Positions 1-5,752 of a stretch of 6,684 nt of DNA are shown here, piece after piece. This DNA is from Vulcanimicrobiota bacterium (GTDB lineage Bacteria; Vulcanimicrobiota; Vulcanimicrobiia; Vulcanimicrobiales; Vulcanimicrobiaceae). The stretch is taken from assembly GCA_019247395.1 (NCBI GenBank), contig JAFAOZ010000071.1, positions 1-6,684 of the forward strand. The letters run 5' to 3'. Each line of letters begins with the position of its first letter. Position 1 is the stretch's first letter. Below the pieces are notes generated by a model. It made no database searches. It saw only the letters and a list, made by a program, of their open reading frames with translations, and was not told the DNA's origin. A program made the translations under genes and the position numbers.

Positions 1-525
1 AATCAGCGGAGACGGGCCGTTTTTGAAATCGTAGATTTCGTAGCCCTTCTCCCGGCGCTTGAGACGATACGTGCGGTGATACGACGCCGGCGAGGCCGCG
101 CCGCCGTAGACAAAGTGATTGAATGGATCCGTGAATGCGTTGATATACCGCGTCGTCGCTCCGTCCTGTTGGGTGCTCACAACCGCGGGAAAGGCGGCCG
201 CCACCTGCAGATTTTCGAACGCGTCCGCGAGGTGCTGCAAGAAGGCGTCGTCGTTAATCGGCGTGTCGGCAGCCATGAAGATCGCGACATCGCCGGTCGC
301 CTTGTTCAGAGCCATCTGAGCGCCGGGTTCCGCGCGGCGCATCGGATTGAAAAAAGTGTGTGCACCGTACGATTGCGCGATACCCACCGTATCGTCCGTC
401 GAACCGCCGTCGGCAATGAGAACCTCAACGTTCTCACGGGGGTAGCGTTGGCGCGCGATCGAATCGAGCACCACCGGCAGGCGCGCCGCTTCGTTAAACG
501 CCGGCAATAGAATCGAGAAGCGCAT
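1..525 (-). CDS. Family 2 glycosyltransferase, N-terminal 175 residues (3' end beyond window)
   Basis: The frame is open from an ATG at 525 to the left edge, giving 175 residues and no stop, so the C-terminus is missing. The protein begins MRFSILLPAFNEAARLP, the classic first strand and NE motif of a GT-A family 2 glycosyltransferase. The nucleotide-binding motif ADGGSTDDT follows at residues 38-46 (Asp39). GD-VAIFMAADTP at 78-89 occupies the place of the DXD metal site. Here it reads Ala-Ala-Asp, so only the last acidic residue (Asp87) is kept. Family members transfer a sugar from a nucleotide donor at the cytoplasmic side, usually to a lipid carrier or growing glycan; donor and acceptor cannot be read from this fragment. 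Its ATG shares one base with the stop of the preceding dehydrogenase gene (TGATG), and no good Shine-Dalgarno is visible, so translation is probably coupled. The fold is certain; the exact role is unknown. Confidence 0.93.
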   Translation of the reverse strand, partial: MRFSILLPAFNEAARLPVVLDSIARQRYPRENVEVLIADGGSTDDTVGIAQSYGAHTFFNPMRRAEPGAQMALNKATGDVAIFMAADTPINDDAFLQHLADAFENLQVAAAFPAVVSTQQDGATTRYINAFTDPFNHFVYGGAASPASYHRTYRLKRREKGYEIYDFKNGPSPLI

Positions 526-527
526 CA
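523..527 (-). other. TGATG stop/start overlap coupling the dehydrogenase to the glycosyltransferase
   Basis: The TGA of the dehydrogenase and the ATG of the family 2 glycosyltransferase share one base. The preceding bases (GTGGCAAGCTCG) give only a weak ribosome-binding site, so translational coupling is likely. This ties the transferase to the same transcript. Confidence 0.7.
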
Positions 528-1559
528 CGAGCTTGCCACGTCTCGCGTCGCCACGCGTGCCCCGCCGATTGCTGCGGAGCGCATCGCCGCCTCAATGACG
601 GCGACGACGTCGGCACCGAAGGTCCCATCGCACCGCGTAGGCGTTCCGTCCCGGATCGCTCGCGCGAAATCGGCGACCAGCTTCCCGAGAGCCTCGCGGT
701 TATCAACGAGCGGCACGTGAAGATCGCCGAGCCGATAGGAGACCATCTGCTGCTGCAGCGTCGAGCTGCTCGGATCCAAAACGACGCCCTTGTCGTAAAT
801 ATAGACCTTTTCCGTCGGTTCAACGTCATCCCAAACGGCCATTTTGAGGCTGCCTGAGATCATGGTGCGCCGCACCTTCACCGGGGACAGCCAGCTGAGA
901 TGAACGTGCGCGAGACAGCCGTTCGGATACCACATGGTGATGAAAGCCACGTCCGGCACCGATTGATGCACACACGCTCCGAGTTGAAGTGCGACGGCAT
1001 GCGGGACGTCGCCAAGTACATAGTTCAAAATCGAAACGTCGTGCGGCGCCAAGTCCCAAACCACGTTGCTTTGCTGAAACAGCCCTAAATTGGCACGGGT
1101 CGAATCCACGTAGTAGATCTTGCCGAGCGCGCCGCTCTCAATGAGCTCTCGTAATTTTTCAACCGCACCGGTGTATAAGAACGTGTGATCGGTCATCAAG
1201 CGCACGCCGGCATCGCGCGCGCGGTCGCACAGCTCGCGCGCCTCGTTCCACGATTCGGCCAGCGGCTTTTCAATTAGAACGTGTTTTTTTGCCGCGATCG
1301 ACTCCGCCGCGAGATCGTGATGCGTGCGCGGGGGCGTTGCAACTGCGACCGCGTCGACTTGCGGGTCGGCAAGGACGGCATCCATTTTGGTCTCACCGCG
1401 AACCGTCGGATAGAGGCGCACCAAATGATCGAGCCGGCCGCGATCCGGGTCGACGACGTACCGAACCGACCAGTCGTCGGATGCGTGGAAGTTACGCACC
1501 AAGTTGGGCCCCCAGTAGCCCGCGCCGACGACTGCGACGCCGAGCGGCTTGGCTTCCAT
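525..1559 (-). CDS. Gfo/Idh/MocA-family sugar dehydrogenase (nucleotide-sugar type)
   Basis: This 344-residue protein has the usual length of the family. An N-terminal Rossmann domain carries the dinucleotide-binding motif GAGYWG at residues 12-17. The catalytic EKP lysine motif is at 97-99 (Lys98), and the D-x3-H catalytic pair is Asp169/His173 in WDLAPHD. The C-terminal alpha/beta domain includes SWLSPVKVR at 222-230. The HTFLYTGAV (125-133) and WDLAPHD signatures are typical of members in polysaccharide clusters, where relatives such as WbpB/WlbA oxidise the C3 hydroxyl of UDP-GlcNAc uronic acid using NAD. The likely role here is forming a keto group on a nucleotide sugar that the adjacent aminotransferase then aminates. 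That substrate is inferred from context, not shown by the sequence. The ATG at 1559 has a good AAGGA ribosome-binding site 8 nt upstream. The gene lies 28 nt after the aminotransferase stop and its TGA overlaps the next gene by one base. Confidence 0.93.
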   Translation of the reverse strand: MEAKPLGVAVVGAGYWGPNLVRNFHASDDWSVRYVVDPDRGRLDHLVRLYPTVRGETKMDAVLADPQVDAVAVATPPRTHHDLAAESIAAKKHVLIEKPLAESWNEARELCDRARDAGVRLMTDHTFLYTGAVEKLRELIESGALGKIYYVDSTRANLGLFQQSNVVWDLAPHDVSILNYVLGDVPHAVALQLGACVHQSVPDVAFITMWYPNGCLAHVHLSWLSPVKVRRTMISGSLKMAVWDDVEPTEKVYIYDKGVVLDPSSSTLQQQMVSYRLGDLHVPLVDNREALGKLVADFARAIRDGTPTRCDGTFGADVVAVIEAAMRSAAIGGARVATRDVASS

Positions 1560-1566
1560 CCGCGGA

Positions 1567-1572
1567 TTCCTT
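1567..1572 (-). promoter_or_regulatory. Ribosome-binding site AAGGAA for the Gfo/Idh-family dehydrogenase
   Basis: Read on the minus strand, TAAGGAATCCGCGG precedes the ATG at 1559. The AAGGA core lies 8 nt before the start codon. It is the clearest Shine-Dalgarno in the window and sits in the only intergenic gap (1560-1587, 28 nt), which is too short for an obvious promoter or terminator. It supports 1559 as the true start. Confidence 0.75.
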
Positions 1573-1587
1573 ACGCGACGCTAGGTG

Positions 1588-2703
1588 CTAAGCGACGGCC
1601 GGCGACTGCACGCTTGCGAGCGCATCGACGACGAGATCGATCTGCTCTTGCGTCAATTCCGGGAACATGGGGAGCGAAAGCACGCGTTCGGCGCTCTGCT
1701 CCGTACGCGGAAACGCGCCGCGCCCCAAGTTCAGATCGGAATATGCCGGCTGGAGATGGATCGGAATCGGATAATGAATCCCCGTTTGAATGCCGCGCTC
1801 GCGCAGCGCCTCCGCGACACGGCCGCGCTGCTCAACCTCGATGACATAGAGATGGTAGACGTGGCCTTCGTCGTGCAATCGAATCGGAGTCCTGATGCCG
1901 AGCGCGGAAAGCCGCACGTCATAGGCGTCGGCATGACGGCGTCTCGCCTCGTTCCACGCATCCAGATGCTTCAGTTTCACATCCAGCACTGCGGCCTGAA
2001 TCGAGTCGAGCCTGCAATTTCCGCCTTTAATGAGGTGTTCGTACTTTTTGCGCTGTCCGAAGTCGCGCATCAGGCGCAGCCGGTCGGCAATCGCCGCGTC
2101 CCCGGTTACGAGGGCGCCGCCGTCACCGTACGCTCCTAAATTCTTTCCCGGATAAAAACTGAAGCAGCCAATGTCGCCGAACGTGCCAACGCGACGGCCG
2201 TTCCAACGCGCGCCGTGCGCCTGACATGCATCCTCGACGATGAAGAGCCCGTGCTCGCGTGCGAACGCAATGACGGAACCCATCGGCATTGCCTGGCCGT
2301 ACAGGTGCACCGGCATGATGGCTTTTGTTCGCGGCGTCAGCGCGGCTTCCAACAGTGCCGGATCCATGAAATACGTGCGGTCGACGTCGACGAGCACGGG
2401 CCGCGCGCCGATCGCGGAGACGGCGAGTGCCGAAGCAATGTACGTATTGGCCGGCACGATCACATCGTCGCCGGGTCCGATTCCGATCGCCTCCAGCGCG
2501 AACTGCAGCGCGGCCGTTCCGGATTCGACTCCAACGCAGTGCGCGACACCCAAATAGGACGCGAAATTGGCTTCGAATCGCGTTACGTCGGGACCTAGCA
2601 CGAATGAGGCGTCTTCCATAACCTGCATGACGCGCGGAACGACCTCTGCGCGCAAGGAACGGAACTGCGCCTTCAAATCGACGAATGGAACTTGTGTTGT
2701 CAT
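1588..2703 (-). CDS. DegT/DnrJ/EryC1/StrS-family PLP-dependent sugar aminotransferase
   Basis: This 371-residue protein has full family length. It starts MTTQVPFVDLKAQF, the conserved N-terminus of nucleotide-sugar aminotransferases. Visible family motifs are SGTAALQFAL at 61-70 (cofactor phosphate region), GDDVIVPANTYIASALA at 78-94, PVHLYGQ at 131-137, VEDACQAHGA at 156-165 (Asp158 pairs with the pyridine nitrogen), FYPGKNLGAYGDGG at 183-196 with Lys187 as the PLP Schiff-base lysine, GGNCRLDSIQAA at 227-238, and GIHYPIPIHLQPAY at 308-321. It should transfer an amino group, normally from glutamate, to a keto nucleotide sugar. The FYPGKNLGA-GDGG form resembles the FdtB/QdtB/DesV 3-aminotransferases, but the substrate cannot be fixed. 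The frame stays open 139 codons upstream inside the membrane-protein gene. I choose 2703 because homology begins there and the ATG overlaps the preceding stop (ATGA). The neighbouring dehydrogenase could supply its keto substrate. Confidence 0.94.
   Translation of the reverse strand: MTTQVPFVDLKAQFRSLRAEVVPRVMQVMEDASFVLGPDVTRFEANFASYLGVAHCVGVESGTAALQFALEAIGIGPGDDVIVPANTYIASALAVSAIGARPVLVDVDRTYFMDPALLEAALTPRTKAIMPVHLYGQAMPMGSVIAFAREHGLFIVEDACQAHGARWNGRRVGTFGDIGCFSFYPGKNLGAYGDGGALVTGDAAIADRLRLMRDFGQRKKYEHLIKGGNCRLDSIQAAVLDVKLKHLDAWNEARRRHADAYDVRLSALGIRTPIRLHDEGHVYHLYVIEVEQRGRVAEALRERGIQTGIHYPIPIHLQPAYSDLNLGRGAFPRTEQSAERVLSLPMFPELTQEQIDLVVDALASVQSPAVA
2700..2703 (-). other. ATGA stop/start overlap coupling the membrane protein to the aminotransferase
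   Basis: On the minus strand the ATG of the aminotransferase and the TGA of the 748-residue membrane protein share bases as ATGA. The sequence just upstream (GCGCTCGGCTACT) contains no convincing Shine-Dalgarno, so ribosomes finishing the membrane protein probably re-initiate here. Coupling is inferred from this arrangement. Confidence 0.7.
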
Positions 2704-4946
2704 AGTAGCCGAGCGCGCTTCGTCGGCCGATTCGCAAGCGCCTTCAGTAGGGCGAGGACGCAAACGATTCCGACAATTTCTGCAAGCAGCTGCGCGACGG
2801 CGGTGAGCTGCACCAGCACGATGCGCCCCGGAGATGTAAGAAGCCAGCCGTTTACCGACATGTCGACGCGAACGTGCCGTAATGTCGCGCCTGCAGCGAA
2901 TGCCGTCCATGCCGAATCGTAACGTTCGTTGAAGCGCAGCAGACCCGGCGCCCCCGCATCGACGACGTACAACCACGGCGTAACGTACCGAAACGGCAAC
3001 GAGCGCACCGCCGGCTTCGGTTCCGGCGCCGGGATTTTGGGCGGGCCGGATGCTTGCGCGACGAGTTCGCAAAGGCCGACGCAGCGCACGGCGCGCGTCT
3101 GCAGCGGGACCGCAATCCACTCAAACGATCCGGGCGCCTTCGCAAGCGCTCTTCCATCCTCCGCAAGCAGCGATCCGCGCACGTAGGCGAGCAGCCACGA
3201 ACCGGGCTCGACGCTCCAGAGCGCCGTCGATTGCGTCAACGTTCCACCGAGCGCTTGTGCAAGCGCCGGAACTTCGGAGAACGTCAGGCGCGCGTCGATC
3301 CACGCCGTGCGCGCGTCGATCGAATCGCTCGGCGGCGTAATGGCGCGAACCGTTCCATATCCCGGCATATCGCCAAAGAAGACGTTGCACGGACCGAGCG
3401 GAGCTCCGGCGTCGACGATGCGCGCCGCGTCGCACTGCGATAGCAACGGCGTCGCGTCGTTTACGTGACGCACCGTTGCGACTGGCCGTCGGATCACAGG
3501 CGGTGCGAGGGACGCCCCTGCAAGTCCGATTCCAACTTGCGATTTCGATACCAGCCAGGGGCGCGGCACGACTTCCGTGACTCCGAGGACGCGCAACGCC
3601 GCGTCATCACCGGATTGTTCGTAGCGCGCGAGCGCCATGTCGACGGGGTACGTTGGAAAGTATTCGTTGAGCGCCGGCACGACGCGCGGGTACACAAACG
3701 CATCGGGATCCGCTCCGTCGCCGTCTCCGGTTTGCAAACCCAACGGTTGAAACGCCGGCAGCAACGCGACGCGCGTCAACGGCGATGCCGCAACCACGGG
3801 ATGGGGATACGATGCGGCACCGGTCCAGAAATCGCTGGGCGGGTGCAGTCCCCACGCAATAGGCAGCGTCACCCCGGCCGCGAGCGCGACGTATCCGAGT
3901 GCGCGGAAGCGCGCGGCGGCCGCGCATGAGAGCAGCGCGAGCAGCGCGGCAATGATGCCGGCACCGTCGTAAAGCTCGCGATAAACCCCGCTTTCGGGGA
4001 CATTCCGAACGATCCACTCGTATGGAGCTGCCAGCGGACCGTGCACTCCGATGATTGCGACGTAAAAGAGGATCGCTGCGGCGAATGCGATCGAAGCCGC
4101 AATCCGGCGATGCGCTGCAACCGCGCCGATGACGGCAAGCGCGAGCACGGTCCAAACGGCGATGGAAACCGTAACCCCGAGACGATCGGCGTAACCCGCG
4201 AAATATCCGCTCAGTCCCAGCAGGGGACCAGGCGCGACGGATTGGTTCGTCTGCCACTCCACCTCGTACGGTATGTTGACCAGCGAAGCGCGCTCGGCGA
4301 TTAAGCCGACGACCGTCGGCAAAGCAACGATGAGGCCCGCAGCCGGTGGTAGCCACTTTCGCGTCGCACACGCAAATACGACCAGCGCAACCATCGCTAA
4401 AATGAAGAACTGAAGCTGCGCCGCAACGAGTACGATCCAGAGCGCAAGCCGCACGGGCGAAGCGCTGCGGCCGCGCAGCATCTCGCTAAAAAGCCCGAGC
4501 AGTCCGGCATAGGCGAACACCATAACGAGATGGCCCGCGACGACCTGGTTGTACACCCACGGATTGAAGAGCGCGAAAAAGCCAATGCCGACTGCCGCAG
4601 GCCATGAAGCGCCCCACTCCGCTGCGGCGCGCGCCGCGGTTCGCATACACGCGTATCCGATTGCTGCAGCGAAGATTGCCAGCGCCGCGAGCGGCCCCGC
4701 GATCCACATGACGGCGACTATCGGAAGTGCGATCAGGTAGGTCGTCGGATGGGGATTCGAAGTTCCGAGTGAGTCTGAAAGCCAGCCGTTAAAAGACGTA
4801 CTGGCGAACCACGGAATTGCGTGGCCGTCGATCGGCCACGTCCAGTCGTGACGAAGCGTCGGAACTCCCTTAACAACGACGAATGCCGCGAAGAGCAGCG
4901 CGGCAGCGAGTGCGAGTGTTCGCGTTACGACCGCAATCGCCGGCAC
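2700..4946 (-). CDS. Multi-pass membrane protein, putative GT-C glycosyltransferase (AftD/YfhO-like)
   Basis: This complete protein has 748 residues. The first ~370 are very hydrophobic, with about eleven or twelve predicted helices (for example 4-26, 68-105, 115-155, 166-195, 199-217, 256-302, 326-367). A largely extracytoplasmic domain follows (about 370-705), then a last helix at about 711-738. Features resembling GT-C enzymes and YfhO-like proteins are an acidic first loop (HDWTWPID, Asp34 and Asp40), FALFNPWVYNQVVAGH at 124-139, and VPESGVYRELYDGAG at 316-330. The end, RFNERYDSAW to NGW (671-701), matches the C-terminus of the upstream paralogue. GT-C enzymes use lipid-linked sugars on the outer face of the membrane; such a role here is inferred, and no catalytic residue is proven. 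Cys505, Cys520, Cys622 and Cys626 could form disulfides. The start is a GTG at 4946, overlapping the previous gene by 22 nt, with no well-spaced Shine-Dalgarno. A non-enzymatic membrane role is possible. Confidence 0.85.
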   Translation of the reverse strand: MPAIAVVTRTLALAAALLFAAFVVVKGVPTLRHDWTWPIDGHAIPWFASTSFNGWLSDSLGTSNPHPTTYLIALPIVAVMWIAGPLAALAIFAAAIGYACMRTAARAAAEWGASWPAAVGIGFFALFNPWVYNQVVAGHLVMVFAYAGLLGLFSEMLRGRSASPVRLALWIVLVAAQLQFFILAMVALVVFACATRKWLPPAAGLIVALPTVVGLIAERASLVNIPYEVEWQTNQSVAPGPLLGLSGYFAGYADRLGVTVSIAVWTVLALAVIGAVAAHRRIAASIAFAAAILFYVAIIGVHGPLAAPYEWIVRNVPESGVYRELYDGAGIIAALLALLSCAAAARFRALGYVALAAGVTLPIAWGLHPPSDFWTGAASYPHPVVAASPLTRVALLPAFQPLGLQTGDGDGADPDAFVYPRVVPALNEYFPTYPVDMALARYEQSGDDAALRVLGVTEVVPRPWLVSKSQVGIGLAGASLAPPVIRRPVATVRHVNDATPLLSQCDAARIVDAGAPLGPCNVFFGDMPGYGTVRAITPPSDSIDARTAWIDARLTFSEVPALAQALGGTLTQSTALWSVEPGSWLLAYVRGSLLAEDGRALAKAPGSFEWIAVPLQTRAVRCVGLCELVAQASGPPKIPAPEPKPAVRSLPFRYVTPWLYVVDAGAPGLLRFNERYDSAWTAFAAGATLRHVRVDMSVNGWLLTSPGRIVLVQLTAVAQLLAEIVGIVCVLALLKALANRPTKRARLL

Positions 4947-5752
4947 TCCATCGCAACGCCGAATGCAGCAGCGAACGCGGCTGCATAGGCCGCGATCGCA
5001 AACGGCTCCCGATACGGCTCGGGAAGAATGCTCGCGGGAACGATCGCCGCGATGGCGACGATCGCCGCATAACTGGCAGTTCGCTCGAAAACGAAGGCGC
5101 GCGTGAGCCGGTCGAGCGCGGCAATCGTGTGCACGTAGGCTTTCTGCACGAAGTTGCCGGCCTTTGTCGGCGTCAGCAGCGAGGCCGCAATGAGGAGCGT
5201 CGCAGCAACCGCGGCCTGAAACGCAAACGTTACCATGGTCTCAGCGGTATAGCCGCCCAGCAGCGCGCCGATTGCTAATGCGCAGACCGCAACGAGGACC
5301 GCATAACGGGAGGCCGCAACGACGATGCCGCCCCGCGTTAGCGCGGCGTTGAACGCAGCGATCGTTCCGCATCGCCAGAGTACCGCGAACACGACCAACG
5401 CCGCGCAAGCGACCAGGACGAATACTTCGGCGCCGGGCTGCGCAACCAGACCGGCAATCACGCTCACGAAGAACACGACGGCGGCGGCGGCGGTCAGAAA
5501 CGCGGGGAACGCCGGAGCCGTAACCGTGGGTGCTTCAGAACCGGCGCTTGGCAAAAAACGACCGATCGCCAGAGCCACGGCTGCAAAGATCGCGGCGAGA
5601 TACGCCGACGTAGCGAAACGTTCGGCCGCGCTTCCGGAAAGCGTCGTAGAAAGAATCAGTGCGACGACGCACGTGCCGATTGCAAGGCGAAGGGCGCGTG
5701 AAACCGCCCACGCAAAGGTCGCGCGGTTCACCGATCGGGCGCGACCGGCCAT
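4925..5752 (-). CDS. Unrecognised eight-helix integral membrane protein
   Basis: I do not recognise the family. From the ATG at 5752 the protein has 275 residues, about 27% of them alanine. It has a short basic N-terminus (MAGRARSVNR) and about eight hydrophobic segments near 17-39, 48-68, 83-104, 108-126, 143-165, 172-193, 226-243 and 249-269. The longest polar loop is 194-225 (TPTKAGNFVQKAY...ALDRLTRAF) and contains several basic residues. A short charged tail, ECRRLRS, ends it. No catalytic motif is visible. The frame extends upstream to an ATG at 5887, but that would add 45 mostly polar residues lying wholly inside the preceding gene, so the shorter start is preferred. It overlaps the upstream gene by 25 nt and the downstream gene by 22 nt, so it is almost certainly co-translated with both large membrane proteins and may work with them. 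A scaffold, lipid-carrier or transport role would be speculation. Confidence 0.8.
   Translation of the reverse strand: MAGRARSVNRATFAWAVSRALRLAIGTCVVALILSTTLSGSAAERFATSAYLAAIFAAVALAIGRFLPSAGSEAPTVTAPAFPAFLTAAAAVVFFVSVIAGLVAQPGAEVFVLVACAALVVFAVLWRCGTIAAFNAALTRGGIVVAASRYAVLVAVCALAIGALLGGYTAETMVTFAFQAAVAATLLIAASLLTPTKAGNFVQKAYVHTIAALDRLTRAFVFERTASYAAIVAIAAIVPASILPEPYREPFAIAAYAAAFAAAFGVAMECRRLRS

Noticed and set aside
76..510. Plus-strand open frame of 144 codons opposite the glycosyltransferase
   Set aside because: It is antisense to a clearly recognisable family 2 glycosyltransferase, is Arg-rich with no motif, and has no ribosome-binding support.
1560..1587. Possible promoter or terminator in the only intergenic gap
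   Set aside because: The gap is 28 nt, with no hairpin plus T-run and no spaced -35/-10 pair; it only holds a ribosome-binding site.
1281..1844. Plus-strand open frame of 187 codons opposite the dehydrogenase and aminotransferase
   Set aside because: It spans the junction of two well-supported minus-strand genes, is rich in Arg and Ala, and looks like a GC-driven shadow.
2704..3120. Open frame extending 139 codons upstream of the aminotransferase start
   Set aside because: It lies inside the membrane-protein gene in another frame, is rich in Arg and Ala as expected for an out-of-frame reading of high-GC DNA, and shows no family homology before residue MTTQVPF.
3290..3325. Short direct repeat of GCGCGTCGATC
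   Set aside because: It encodes two IDAR peptides seven residues apart in the large membrane protein; it is too short and isolated to be a functional DNA repeat.
3607..4371. Minus-strand open frame of 254 codons inside the 748-residue protein
   Set aside because: It is an Arg/Cys-rich alternative-frame reading of the membrane protein gene; the real frame has coherent membrane helices throughout this region.
5478..5495. GGC/GCC trinucleotide run
   Set aside because: It encodes four consecutive alanines in a membrane helix of the eight-helix protein and is ordinary low complexity in high-GC coding DNA.
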